A stretch of DNA of 64,000 nucleotides from Nitrosomonadales bacterium. Its GTDB lineage: Bacteria > Pseudomonadota > Gammaproteobacteria > Burkholderiales > Gallionellaceae. Location of the stretch: the NCBI GenBank assembly GCA_016199835.1, contig JACQFX010000013.1, forward strand, positions 1-64,000, given 5' to 3'. This document shows, piece by piece, positions 37,238 through 45,785 of this stretch. Within the stretch, counting starts at the first letter, position 1. Each line of letters opens with the position of its first letter. The notes beneath the pieces were generated by a model that worked only from the letters and a program-made list of their open reading frames with translations, was not told the origin of the DNA and made no database searches. The position numbers and the translations under genes are program-made.

Positions 37238-38518
37238 GTGATCGAGCGGTATGTTCTGGCCTTGGCCATGGTAGGTGGTTTTGCGGGTTATGCCGTAGCA
37301 GAAGAAGAAAAAAGTCTGGACTGGAATGCGCAGACCCTGACGGGCGATTGGGGCGGAACGCGTACCAGCCTGTACAACAAGGGCATCGAACTGACGCTCG
37401 GCCACAAGAGCGATTTCATGGCCGACGCATCCGGCGGCATCAAGCGCGGCGCCAACTGGATGGGATATACCGAAGCGGGAATCCGGATGAATCTGGAGAA
37501 AGCGCTGGGCTGGAATTCCACCACCGCCTATATCCATTACCACAGCGAACTCGGCACCCAATTCAATCAAAAATATGTCGGCAGCTTCGTCGGCATGGAT
37601 AACATCGAAACAGCGGCCAATACCGCACAATTCAACAACGCATGGATACAGAAGAATCTTGCCGATGACAGCCTTTCCGTGCTGACCGGGCTTTATGCGA
37701 TCGATTCCGAATTCTACGTCACCGATACTTCAGGCCTGTTCATCCAGCCGCCTTACGGTATGGCCAATGACATGGCACAATCCGGCAGCCCGAAAGGTCC
37801 ACCGATCTACCCGCTGGGCGCACTCGCGTTGCGCGTGAAATACACTGCACCCGGAAAGAATTTCTATGCGCAATATGCATTGACAGATGGGGTGCCAGGC
37901 GCCCCAAACAATTCTTATGGCACGCATATCCAGTTGAACAAGGGCGACGGCACGCTCTCCATCATGGAATTCGGACTTACCCCGCAGGAAAACGAAGCGG
38001 CTTCAACCGACGCCGCCAAGCCACAGGAAGAAGCCGAGCGCTTCAACAAGACGGCGATCGGTTTCTGGCGTTACTCGGCCCAATTCGACGACCTTGTTGA
38101 CTCCGGTGTACGTCGCCCGGATCAAGGGATCTATTTACTCGCCGAACGCACCTTGAAAGCCGAGCAAGATCACCCCGCACAAGGCTTGGCCGGTTTCATG
38201 CGCTTCGGCACGGCCAGCCGCGACCTGCATCAGGCGGATTGGGCAGGCAGCCTGGGTTTGCGCTATCACGGACTGCTGGATGGACGCGACGATGACATCG
38301 CGGGTATCGCAGTCACCTACAATCATGCCAGCAGCAAATTCCTGCAACTCAATCCCGGCGCTTATGGCAATCAGACACAGATCGAAGCGACTTACCGCAT
38401 GCCGGTCAAATCCTGGTTTACCTTGCAACCTACGCTGCAATACTTCATCCATCCCAACATGGATCCCGCCTTGAAGAATGCATGGGTGATAGGAGCTCGG
38501 GTCGAAATAACCCTTTAA
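37238..38518 (+). CDS. OprB-family carbohydrate-selective porin
   Basis: 426 residues, GTG start at 37238 preceded by GGGGAGGAAGCAAA. Signal peptide (VLALAMVGGFAGYAVAEEE), then the OprB signature LTGDWGGTRTSLYNKGIEL near the mature N-terminus, and a C-terminal beta-strand ending in Leu (NAWVIGARVEITL). It is an outer-membrane channel for sugars or other small solutes. 39 bp after the chemoreceptor gene, so possibly cotranscribed. Confidence 0.88.
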   Translation: MIERYVLALAMVGGFAGYAVAEEEKSLDWNAQTLTGDWGGTRTSLYNKGIELTLGHKSDFMADASGGIKRGANWMGYTEAGIRMNLEKALGWNSTTAYIHYHSELGTQFNQKYVGSFVGMDNIETAANTAQFNNAWIQKNLADDSLSVLTGLYAIDSEFYVTDTSGLFIQPPYGMANDMAQSGSPKGPPIYPLGALALRVKYTAPGKNFYAQYALTDGVPGAPNNSYGTHIQLNKGDGTLSIMEFGLTPQENEAASTDAAKPQEEAERFNKTAIGFWRYSAQFDDLVDSGVRRPDQGIYLLAERTLKAEQDHPAQGLAGFMRFGTASRDLHQADWAGSLGLRYHGLLDGRDDDIAGIAVTYNHASSKFLQLNPGAYGNQTQIEATYRMPVKSWFTLQPTLQYFIHPNMDPALKNAWVIGARVEITL

Positions 38519-38543
38519 TGAGCAGATTGATTCAATGAGGTAA

Positions 38544-38565
38544 GCCCCTGGCTTTTCCGGGGGGC
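38544..38565. repeat. GC-rich hairpin, dispersed family copy 2
   Basis: GCCCCTGGCTTTTCCGGGGGGC just past oprB, flanked by TTCAATGAGGTAA and ATTAAATTCATG, closely matching the flanks of the copy at 54494-54514. Confidence 0.6.
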
Positions 38566-38664
38566 ATTAAATTCATGTCCCTGCCTGCAACACAGCCCGC
38601 AGCACAAGTTGACGCATCCCGATTAAATCGTTAGCTTGTGCATAATCGTCACAAGGAATACGCC

Positions 38665-39099
38665 ATGAAACGTTGCCTGCCGGTTTGTCTGTTATTGCTC
38701 AGCGTCAGCGCCCACGGCGCACTCAACAAATGGGTAGATACCGAAGGGAACGTGCATTATTCGGATGAGCCTCCCCCTCTCGACGTAAAGGCGCAAACCC
38801 TGGTTGTACCGCAACCGGCCAGTGGCGTCGCTGCCCAGAAAACTACAGCCGAACGGGAAGCTGATCGGAAAAAAACCAAAAAAGCGAAAGAGGAAACCGA
38901 TCAGAAAGCCAGCAAGCAGCAGGAAGAGGCCGCCGCAAAGGAGAGCAGTTGCAATAGCCTGCGCGCCAACCTGCGCATGCTGGAAAATGCCCCACGCATC
39001 TCCACATACAATAGCAAAGGGGAAGAGGTTCTAATGGACGATGCCACGCGCCAGCAGCAAATGGCGGAAGTACGCAAGCAACTGGCCAACTGCAATTAG
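38665..39099 (+). CDS. Exported DUF4124-domain protein with charged coiled-coil tail
   Basis: 144 residues from the ATG at 38665, preceded by AAGGAATACGCC. Signal peptide (CLPVCLLLLSVSAHG), the DUF4124 domain (NKWVDTEGNVHYSDEPPP), then a long Lys/Glu/Gln-rich helical stretch (about residues 70-105) and a C-terminal CNSLRANLRMLENAPRI segment ending in Cys-Asn. Likely periplasmic, function unknown. It is convergent with arnB and overlaps its stop. Confidence 0.78.
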   Translation: MKRCLPVCLLLLSVSAHGALNKWVDTEGNVHYSDEPPPLDVKAQTLVVPQPASGVAAQKTTAEREADRKKTKKAKEETDQKASKQQEEAAAKESSCNSLRANLRMLENAPRISTYNSKGEEVLMDDATRQQQMAEVRKQLANCN

Positions 39100-40214
39100 A
39101 CCAGCACTGCCCTCACTGCCGCACACACCCGCTCCACATCCGCTTCGGTCATCGCCGGGAACAGCGGCAACGTGACTATCCTGCGCCCCACGCTTTCGGC
39201 GATGGGGAACATGCCTTCCTTGAAACCGCGCTCGCGGTATAGCTTGAACAAATGTATGGACGGATAGTGGACGCCGCAGCCGATGTTGCGCGCTTTCATC
39301 TTTTCCATGAATTCGGCGCGCACGACGCCGTGCGGCAGCACGATCTGGAACATGTGCCAGTTGGTGTTTTCGAAATCCTTTAGCGGCTGTTGCACCCCGG
39401 TCTGCCGCTCAAAATCCGCACCGAATGCGGCGAAATAATGTCTGGCCAACGCATGGCGGCGTGCGGTGATGGCGTCCAGTTGCGGCAACTGACTCAGGCC
39501 GATTGCCGCAGCGATGTCGGTCATGTTGAACTTGCCGCCCAGCACGTCCACCTCGATACCGTCGAAACCACTGCGCGTCACGCCTTGCAGCCGGTATTTT
39601 TCTGCGAGTCTGGCTTCGTCGTCGTTATTCAACACCAGACAGCCGCCTTCGGAGGTGGTGAGATTCTTGTTGGCCTGAAAACTGAACGACACGAAATCGC
39701 CGAAGCTGCCGATGCGCTTGCCTTTCCAGGTCGATCCTATGGCTTGCGCAGCGTCTTCCACCACGCGCAGTTTGTGCTTCGAGGCAATGGCGTAGAGTCT
39801 ATCCATATCCACCGGCAAACCGGAGAGATAGACCGGGATGATCGCCCTGGTGCGCGACGTGATGGCGGCCTCGACCTTGTCCAGATCGATGTTGCGCGTG
39901 ACCGGATCAATGTCGGCGAACACCGGCGTCGCGCCGACTTCGAGGATCACGTTAGCGGTGGCAACCCATGAGATAGGCGTGGTGATGACTTCATCGCCCT
40001 GCCCTATGCCCGCAATGCGCAGCGCGATCTCCATGGTGCAGGTGCCGGAATTGAATGTGCGCACCGGGCGCCCGCTGAAATAGGCCGAGAGCTGTTTCTC
40101 GAACTCCTGCACTTTGGGGCCGGAGGTTATCCAGCCGGAGCGCAGCACTTCGCCGACGGCAACGATGGCGGCTTCGTCTATGTGGGGACGCACAAATGGA
40201 AGGAATTCGCTCAT
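39096..40214 (-). CDS. arnB: UDP-4-amino-4-deoxy-L-arabinose-oxoglutarate aminotransferase
   Basis: 372 residues from the ATG at 40214, which overlaps the stop of the SMR-type gene; the frame is open upstream without coding sense. DegT/DnrJ/EryC1 aminotransferase fold: N-terminal FLPFVRPHIDEAAIVAVGEV, the PLP lysine in FSFQANKNLTTSEGG and the substrate loop GVHYPSIHLF. It converts UDP-4-keto-arabinose to UDP-L-Ara4N using glutamate. This is a step of the arn pathway encoded at 9-13 kb, so the gene belongs to it. Confidence 0.92.
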   Translation of the reverse strand: MSEFLPFVRPHIDEAAIVAVGEVLRSGWITSGPKVQEFEKQLSAYFSGRPVRTFNSGTCTMEIALRIAGIGQGDEVITTPISWVATANVILEVGATPVFADIDPVTRNIDLDKVEAAITSRTRAIIPVYLSGLPVDMDRLYAIASKHKLRVVEDAAQAIGSTWKGKRIGSFGDFVSFSFQANKNLTTSEGGCLVLNNDDEARLAEKYRLQGVTRSGFDGIEVDVLGGKFNMTDIAAAIGLSQLPQLDAITARRHALARHYFAAFGADFERQTGVQQPLKDFENTNWHMFQIVLPHGVVRAEFMEKMKARNIGCGVHYPSIHLFKLYRERGFKEGMFPIAESVGRRIVTLPLFPAMTEADVERVCAAVRAVLV

Positions 40215-40582
40215 GCTCGAGAAATGATGATGACGCCAAGAATAATCACGCCCATGCCGATCAGTTTGGCTGAATTGAAAGGTTCGCCCAGCAGGTACCA
40301 GGCTGCCACGGCATTCACCACATAGGCCATGGACAACATGGGGAAAGCGATGCTGACGGGCACCCGCGACAGCGCGAGTATCCAGATGACGACGCTCAGC
40401 CCGTAGCAGAACAGCGCGCAGACGATATGCCACTCGGTCGCCAGTTTCCAGCCTATGGGTAAAATGTTCTCCATGCTGAATTCGAAATAGCCGATCGCAT
40501 TGGTTCCCGCCTTCATCAGTATCTGCGCGGTAGCATTGAGCATCACCCCGGTGAAAATCAGGCCGAAGCTGATCAGGTTCAT
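40211..40582 (-). CDS. ArnE/ArnF-type small membrane flippase subunit
   Basis: 123 residues, four membrane helices in the small multidrug resistance/EamA fold (GLIFTGVMLNATAQILMKAG; SRVPVSIAFPMLSMAYVVNA; LIGMGVIILGVIIIS). Located between arnT and arnB with overlapping ends, it most likely flips undecaprenyl-phosphate-L-Ara4N across the inner membrane. E. coli uses an ArnE/ArnF heterodimer. Only one subunit gene is visible here, so a homodimer or a distant partner is implied. Confidence 0.8.
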   Translation of the reverse strand: MNLISFGLIFTGVMLNATAQILMKAGTNAIGYFEFSMENILPIGWKLATEWHIVCALFCYGLSVVIWILALSRVPVSIAFPMLSMAYVVNAVAAWYLLGEPFNSAKLIGMGVIILGVIIISRA

Positions 40583-42249
40583 GGTTTGCTCACCACGACA
40601 TATTGCGGATCTTCATAGATCGTCTTCATCGTCAATCCTGCGCTTTGCAGTTGCGGGTAAATGGACAGCGGCATGATCGCAAGCGCCGCTGGCTGCAACT
40701 GCCAGGCCTGCACGAAACCTGCGATGTCCGGTATGTAGCGCTGCGGTTCCTGCATGATACCGAATGCCATCTCATCCTGATAGGCGACCAGCGTGAAGGT
40801 GCGCTTGAGATAAAACGGCAATGTCTGCTCATACATTCCGACCGAATAAAACGGCTCGTCCGCTTTGACGTAATGGCGTATTGCGTCGGCGATGTAATAG
40901 GCCGAACGTTCCCTGGCGATGGTGTTGTAGCCGGAGGTGGCGATCTGTGCCGCCAGCAAGGAACTCAACGCCAGCGACAATACGGCCACCAGCTTGTTGC
41001 GGCGACGCAGCAACAGCAGCGCGGCGATCATACCCACGACCCAAACCAGCGCAGCCAGGAACAGCCAGGTGGCATAAGCACTGTAGCCCTGCACTTGCAG
41101 CGGCGTATCCGCCAGCTTTGCGGTAAAGGGCGCCAGCACCAGCCCCAGCAGCGCCAGCGGCAATAACGGGGCGATCTGCCAGAACAGTCTGCGCGCATCC
41201 ATAGTCACCAATTGCTTGCCCATGAGCAGCGCCAGCGCGGGGAACATCGGCAACAGATAGGACGGCAACTTGGAACCGGACTTCGTAAAGAACAGGTAGA
41301 TGAACACCGCCCACACCAGCAGGAAGCGTTCAGGATTGAAGGCCTTGTCGCTGCGCGCCGAGTTTTTCCAGGTGCGCGACAGGGTGTCGAACATCAGAAT
41401 GGTCCAGGGCAACATACCGAACAACAGGACGGGAACGAAGTAATACCAGGGCTGGTAACGCCCGAGTTCCTTGGTGGTGAAGCGCGTGTAGTGTTCGTAA
41501 ATGAAAAATTTCTGGAAGAATTCCGGATTGGCTTTCATCACCAGATAGAACCAGGGCGCAGTGATCGCAAAGAACAGCAACAAGCCCACGCCCCAGTGCA
41601 TGCGCAGCCACACGCGGATGTCGCGCTGCACAAGGGAATACAGGAACAGCGCCGCGCCCGGCAAGATGAATCCCATCAAGCCTTTGCTCAACACTGCCAG
41701 CGCCATGGCAATCCACGCCAGATACATCCAGTTGCGACGAGTGCGGGCGTCCGCGCCCTCCTGCTGTCCCAGCAACAGACCGGCGATACCCAGCGTAATG
41801 AAGAACGTGACGCCCATGTCCAGCGTGTCGATGTGCGCCATCAAGGCATACAACTGGCTGCCGCCCAGCAGCACGGCGGCATACAGCCCGGCCTCGCGCC
41901 CGAACAAGCGCGTCCCGGCGAAGCACACCAGCAGCAGTCCGGCAAATCCAGTCAACGCGACCCACAGGCGCGAAGTCCATTGATGCTCGCCGAACACGGT
42001 GTACGCCGTCGCCGTCGCCCAGTATTGCAGCGGTGGCTTCTCGAAATATTTGAGGCCGTTCAGGCGCGGCGTGACCCAATCGCCGCTTGCCACCATCTCG
42101 CGCGGTATCTCGGCATAACGCCCTTCGTCCGGTTTGATCAGCTTGCGGTATTCGATATTGCCGAACCAGATGACGGCCACGGCCAGCAACAACCACAACC
42201 AGCGGCGGCAACCCGTTGCGCCCGAGCAAGATTTATCCAGGGATTCCAT
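40579..42249 (-). CDS. arnT: 4-amino-4-deoxy-L-arabinose transferase (lipid A modification)
   Basis: 556 residues, like E. coli ArnT (550). GT83 family: N-terminal helix, then the conserved periplasmic loop KLIKPDEGRYAEIPREMVAS and EKPPLQYWATATAYTVFGEH, followed by about 12 further helices and a C-terminal periplasmic domain. It transfers L-Ara4N from undecaprenyl phosphate to lipid A phosphates, lowering surface charge and giving resistance to cationic peptides. First gene of the arnT-arnE/F-arnB run with 4-bp overlaps. Confidence 0.93.
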   Translation of the reverse strand: MESLDKSCSGATGCRRWLWLLLAVAVIWFGNIEYRKLIKPDEGRYAEIPREMVASGDWVTPRLNGLKYFEKPPLQYWATATAYTVFGEHQWTSRLWVALTGFAGLLLVCFAGTRLFGREAGLYAAVLLGGSQLYALMAHIDTLDMGVTFFITLGIAGLLLGQQEGADARTRRNWMYLAWIAMALAVLSKGLMGFILPGAALFLYSLVQRDIRVWLRMHWGVGLLLFFAITAPWFYLVMKANPEFFQKFFIYEHYTRFTTKELGRYQPWYYFVPVLLFGMLPWTILMFDTLSRTWKNSARSDKAFNPERFLLVWAVFIYLFFTKSGSKLPSYLLPMFPALALLMGKQLVTMDARRLFWQIAPLLPLALLGLVLAPFTAKLADTPLQVQGYSAYATWLFLAALVWVVGMIAALLLLRRRNKLVAVLSLALSSLLAAQIATSGYNTIARERSAYYIADAIRHYVKADEPFYSVGMYEQTLPFYLKRTFTLVAYQDEMAFGIMQEPQRYIPDIAGFVQAWQLQPAALAIMPLSIYPQLQSAGLTMKTIYEDPQYVVVSKP

Positions 42250-42319
42250 GCCAGCTTACAGTTCGTGAAAATTTGAAAACATACAAGGCGCGGATTCTAA
42301 CCCAAATAGCGCCTCCGCC

Positions 42320-43465
42320 TCACTCCACCCGCAACTTCCACTGCGTCAACAGCAATCCGCACAGCGCAGCGAGCGCGCTCATGGAGAACATCGCGGCAGC
42401 GCCCCAGTGCTGCCACAGCGGGCCGCTCAACAGCCCGCCCACCACGCCGCCCGCACCGTAAGTCAGGCTGCCGAACATGGCTTGCCCTCTGGACTGGTGT
42501 CGTCCGCGAAAGAAATGATGGATCAGCGCCACCGCCGCCGCATGGAAAGAACCGAAGGTCGCGGCGTGCAACACTTGCGCGAACAGCAACAGCGACAACG
42601 ATTCCACGCCCCAGCCTATCAGCAGGAAGCGCAGCACGGCACAGCCGAAACTCACGGCCAGCATCTGCTTCAGGGTATAACGCCGCATCAGCCAGGGCAT
42701 CAGGAAAAACACACCGATCTCGCATACCACGCCCAGCGCCCACAGCAGCCCCACCGCGCTCTTGGCATAGCCGTGCTCGACCAGATAGATGGAATAGAAC
42801 GTGTAATACGGCCCATGCGCCACCGACATCATGAAGCACGCGCCTAACAAGGCCAGCACCGGCGGCTGCAACACGATGCTCATGATGGGCTGATCGTCGG
42901 TATGGTGCGCCAGCACATCGGCATGCGGAATCTGATACGCGAAGACCAGGATACCCAGCATGATGCCCAGCCCAGACCACAGCAGCCAATAGATGTCGAT
43001 GTAATCCAGCGCATAGCCTAGTCCCAGCACGGCGGCGATGAAGCCGACCGAGCCCCAGGAGCGTATGCGCCCATAGTGTGCCGTGTGTTTGCCCAGATAG
43101 CTCAAGGTGGTCGCTTCCACCAACGGCATGGATGCGCTCCAGAAAAAACCCATCACGCCGAGCACCAGCAACATGCCCCAGAATTGCGTGGTAAGGAACA
43201 CGCCCAGATAACTCAAGGCTCCGAGCAAGGCCGCCAGCTTCACTACCAGCAAACGCTTGCCCGTGCGATCTGCCAGCCAGCCCCACACATTCGGCGCAAG
43301 CATGCGCATCACCGGCTGCACCGACATCAGGATGGAAATCTCCACCACATCGAAATGCAGGGACTTCAGGTACAGGCTCCAATAGGGCGCGAACATGCCC
43401 ACGAAAGCGAAGTAGAAGAAATAGAAACCGGCGATACGCCAGTGGTTTTTATGATCGGGAGACAT
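42320..43465 (-). CDS. MFS transporter of the HcaT/PPP-like family
   Basis: 381 residues from the ATG at 43465. Twelve predicted membrane helices, with the MFS loop-2 motif (GWLADRTGKRLLVVKLA) and conserved ATTLSYLGKHTAHYGRIRSW, the pattern of nucleoside/phenylpropionate-permease-type MFS_1_like proteins. Substrate not predictable. It lies upstream of arnT on the same strand, 70 bp away. A pathway link is not evident. Confidence 0.82.
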   Translation of the reverse strand: MSPDHKNHWRIAGFYFFYFAFVGMFAPYWSLYLKSLHFDVVEISILMSVQPVMRMLAPNVWGWLADRTGKRLLVVKLAALLGALSYLGVFLTTQFWGMLLVLGVMGFFWSASMPLVEATTLSYLGKHTAHYGRIRSWGSVGFIAAVLGLGYALDYIDIYWLLWSGLGIMLGILVFAYQIPHADVLAHHTDDQPIMSIVLQPPVLALLGACFMMSVAHGPYYTFYSIYLVEHGYAKSAVGLLWALGVVCEIGVFFLMPWLMRRYTLKQMLAVSFGCAVLRFLLIGWGVESLSLLLFAQVLHAATFGSFHAAAVALIHHFFRGRHQSRGQAMFGSLTYGAGGVVGGLLSGPLWQHWGAAAMFSMSALAALCGLLLTQWKLRVE

Positions 43466-43567
43466 TGAGGCTCTGCGGATTACACCGCGCACCGATGGGC
43501 GCGCGCGGCATGCATTCTACACTGGCGGAAGCCGGGGGCCGAATTCATGACGTGTATGTAATTTACC

Positions 43568-43611
43568 GTAGGGCGGGCTTTGCCCGCCGCGTCGGGCGTA
43601 GCCCGACCTAC
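43568..43611. repeat. Dispersed double palindrome, copy B
   Basis: GTAGGGCGGGCTTTGCCCGCC followed by GTCGGGCGTAGCCCGACCTAC. The second half is identical to copy A at 11239-11259. It lies in the divergent spacer before the arsR-type operon. Confidence 0.75.
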
Positions 43612-43624
43612 GAGGCTGCCATTC

Positions 43625-43654
43625 TTGACAACGGTATGCTGGCACCGCTATATT
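43625..43654 (+). promoter_or_regulatory. Promoter of the ArsR-SRPBCC operon
   Basis: TTGACA at 43625-43630, an 18-bp spacer and TATATT at 43649-43654. The -10 box abuts the operator palindrome, fitting repression by the first gene's product. Confidence 0.6.
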
Positions 43655-43669
43655 TAACCATACGGTTAA
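43654..43669. promoter_or_regulatory. ArsR-type operator
   Basis: TTAACCATACGGTTAA has perfect 6-bp arms around a 4-nt centre. It is 20 bp upstream of the ArsR-family start codon and starts at the last base of the -10 box. Confidence 0.6.
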
Positions 43670-43689
43670 TTAAAGGTAACACCATCGCC

Positions 43690-44043
43690 ATGCCCGCCGA
43701 CCGCCTCAGCCGCACCTTCGCCGCCCTCGCCGACCCCACGCGCCGCGCTATCCTTGCGCGGCTTGCCCTAGGGGAAATATCGGTCACCGAACTGGCTGCA
43801 CCATTCGAAATGAGTGCGCCTGCCGTAACCAAACACCTCAAAGTGCTCGAGAGCGCAGGCCTGATCTCGCGCAGCCGTCAGGCGCAATGGCGGCCCTGCC
43901 ATCTGGAGGCCACACCGTTGCAGGAGGCCGCCGGATTCATCGAGCAGTACCGCCAGTTCTGGGAGCAGAGCTTCGACCGCCTCGACATCTACCTGCAACA
44001 ACTGCAAGCACAGGAGAAGAAAAATGGACGCAAGAAAAAATGA
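43690..44043 (+). CDS. ArsR-family transcriptional repressor
   Basis: 117 residues from the ATG at 43690, preceded by AAAGGTAAC; the frame is open upstream but without coding sense. A winged helix (RTFAALADPTRRAILARLAL, then TELAAPFEMSAPAVTKHLKV) of the metal-independent type usually paired with an AHSA1/SRPBCC gene. No metal-binding cysteine motif (CxC) is present. It likely represses the downstream run through the operator at 43654-43669. The stop overlaps the next start by 20 bp. Confidence 0.88.
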   Translation: MPADRLSRTFAALADPTRRAILARLALGEISVTELAAPFEMSAPAVTKHLKVLESAGLISRSRQAQWRPCHLEATPLQEAAGFIEQYRQFWEQSFDRLDIYLQQLQAQEKKNGRKKK

Positions 44044-44509
44044 TCCCGCAGCAATAGACGCTGACCGCGAAATGGTCATCACCCGCCTCATCGATGCGCC
44101 GCGCGAACTGGTTTGGGAGGCGATGACCAATCCCAAGCATGTCGTGCATTGGTGGGGGCCGAATGGCTTTACCAACACGCTGGAGAAAATGGATTTTCGC
44201 GTGGGCGGCGAATGGTCGCACATCATGCACGGACCAGACGGCACGGACTATCCCAACAAAAGCATTTTCACTGCCATCGTTGAACATGAACGCATCGAGT
44301 TTTCGCATGGTGGAAAACGCAAGGGCGACCCGGATACAAATTTTTATGCGACGTGGACGTTCGAGACAGTGGGCAAGCAAACCAGAGTGACGATACGCGG
44401 GCTTTTCCCAACGGCTGAAGCACTCAACTTTGCAGTTAAAACCTATGGTGCAATAGAAGGTGGCGAGCAAACATTGGCGCGCCTTGCAGGCTATTTATCA
44501 AAAATTTAA
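44024..44509 (+). CDS. SRPBCC (AHSA1-type) protein, copy 1
   Basis: 161 residues. The START-like hydrophobic pocket fold is recognised by TRLIDAPRELVWEAMTNPKH, HWWGPNGFTNT and VGGEWSHIMHGPDG. Such proteins are commonly cotranscribed with the ArsR type found here. Their ligand is generally unknown. The start lies inside the end of the arsR-type gene, so they are translationally coupled. Confidence 0.85.
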   Translation: MDARKNDPAAIDADREMVITRLIDAPRELVWEAMTNPKHVVHWWGPNGFTNTLEKMDFRVGGEWSHIMHGPDGTDYPNKSIFTAIVEHERIEFSHGGKRKGDPDTNFYATWTFETVGKQTRVTIRGLFPTAEALNFAVKTYGAIEGGEQTLARLAGYLSKI

Positions 44510-44522
44510 TCCAGGAAAAATC

Positions 44523-45107
44523 ATGAGAAAAATCGTTTCGTTCTTACATGTGTCACTGGATGGTTTTGTCGCATCGACCGATGAGGGCATGGCTAGCCTA
44601 GGCTGGATAAGTATTAGTGACGATTTATTTGAATATGTGGAGCAAAGGATTCAGCAGACCGACACTGCATTGTACGGACGCAATACTTACCAGATGATGG
44701 AATCGTATTGGCTCACTGCGGCAGAGAAACCTAATCCCAGCCGACACGATATTGAACATTCGCGCTGGTATAAAAATGCCAGAAAAATTGTATTGTCGAA
44801 AACGCTAGAAGAAAAAAATCACGTCAATACAAAAATCATCAGCAGCGACTTAACCAGCGAGCTCAACAAGCTAAAGCAAGGTACTGGTAGCGAAATCCTG
44901 ATGTTTGGTAGCCCCACCGCTACCCACGCGCTGATGGCGGAAAACCTCATCGACGAGTATTGGCTGTTCATCAATCCAATTTTGTTGGGGCAAGGTGTTC
45001 CCTTGTTCAAAAACATCAAGGACAGAACCGCACTCACGCTGCTGAAAAGTAAAGTTTTTGCGTCGGGTGTGGTGTGTCTGCATTACGAATTAAACCGTAA
45101 TCAATAG
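44523..45107 (+). CDS. Dihydrofolate reductase-like (RibD C-terminal) protein, copy 1
   Basis: 194 residues from the ATG at 44523 (CCAGGAAAAATC upstream). RibD_C/DHFR-like fold: FLHVSLDGFVASTDEG, the TALYGRNTYQMMESYW motif and the NADPH-site SEILMFGSPTATHALM. A family of probable NADPH reductases with unassigned substrates. Lower G+C than its neighbours, with codon use suggesting separate acquisition. A second, different family member lies at 46278-46859. Confidence 0.82.
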   Translation: MRKIVSFLHVSLDGFVASTDEGMASLGWISISDDLFEYVEQRIQQTDTALYGRNTYQMMESYWLTAAEKPNPSRHDIEHSRWYKNARKIVLSKTLEEKNHVNTKIISSDLTSELNKLKQGTGSEILMFGSPTATHALMAENLIDEYWLFINPILLGQGVPLFKNIKDRTALTLLKSKVFASGVVCLHYELNRNQ

Positions 45108-45121
45108 AAGCAGGAACGAAC

Positions 45122-45592
45122 ATGAGCATTGCAGAAAACACGGAATTATCTTTCTCGCGTACCTTCAGCGCGCCGCGCGAACTGGTGTGGCAAGCGTGGA
45201 CTGATCCGCAGCACATCATGCAATGGCGGGGGCCGAAAGGTTTCAGCAATTCCTCCTGCGAATCCGATCTGCGCGTGGGCGGCGCATTTCTCCTGAACAT
45301 GTGCGCGCCGGACGGCAACGTCTATCCGTGTAAAGGCATCTTCCGCGAGATCGTCGAGCTGGAGCGCATCGTTTACGATAGCAGCGCCGACGAGAGCCAC
45401 CCTTGCGGTGCAGGCCTGCCGCCGCGTTCCGTGGTGACCGTCACCTTCGCCGAACATAACGGCAAGACCACGCTCACGCTGCACACCCGCTTTGAATCGG
45501 AGGCGCGGCGCGATGCGGCCAACGCAGCCGGATACAGCACCAGCTGGGGCGAGAGCCTCGAAAAACTGAAGGATTTTTTAACCCACCCATAA
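45122..45592 (+). CDS. SRPBCC (AHSA1-type) protein, copy 2
   Basis: 156 residues. FSRTFSAPRELVWQAWTDPQ, WRGPKGFSNSSCESDLRVGG and a C-terminal GYSTSWGESLEKLKDFL define the AHSA1 fold. Related to copies 1 and 3 but not a simple duplicate. Function unknown. Part of the same operon (14 bp after the DHFR-like gene). Confidence 0.85.
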   Translation: MSIAENTELSFSRTFSAPRELVWQAWTDPQHIMQWRGPKGFSNSSCESDLRVGGAFLLNMCAPDGNVYPCKGIFREIVELERIVYDSSADESHPCGAGLPPRSVVTVTFAEHNGKTTLTLHTRFESEARRDAANAAGYSTSWGESLEKLKDFLTHP

Positions 45593-45602
45593 GGAGAGCA
45601 GC

Positions 45603-45785
45603 ATGGATGCAAAAGAAAAAACCGTACTGGACGCAATGAAGAAAGCCGGCAAGCCCGTCAAGGGCGCAGAAGTAGCTGCAGCCACCGGGATTGACCAGAA
45701 GGATGTCGGCAAGATCATCGCCGCACTGAAGAAGGCGGGCAAGGTCACCTCGCCCAAGATGTGCTTCTACGAGCCGGCGAAATAA
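45603..45785 (+). CDS. Small winged-helix-like DNA-binding protein (60 aa)
   Basis: The ATG at 45603 follows AAGGAGAGC. The product reads as a minimal helix-turn-helix: VLDAMKKAGKPVKGAEVAAA, TGIDQKDVGKIIAALKKAGK, then a wing (VTSPKMCFYEPAK). It is very basic. Similar stand-alone 60-70 aa proteins exist, but I know of no studied target. Its stop overlaps the next ATG (TAATG). Confidence 0.75.
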   Translation: MDAKEKTVLDAMKKAGKPVKGAEVAAATGIDQKDVGKIIAALKKAGKVTSPKMCFYEPAK

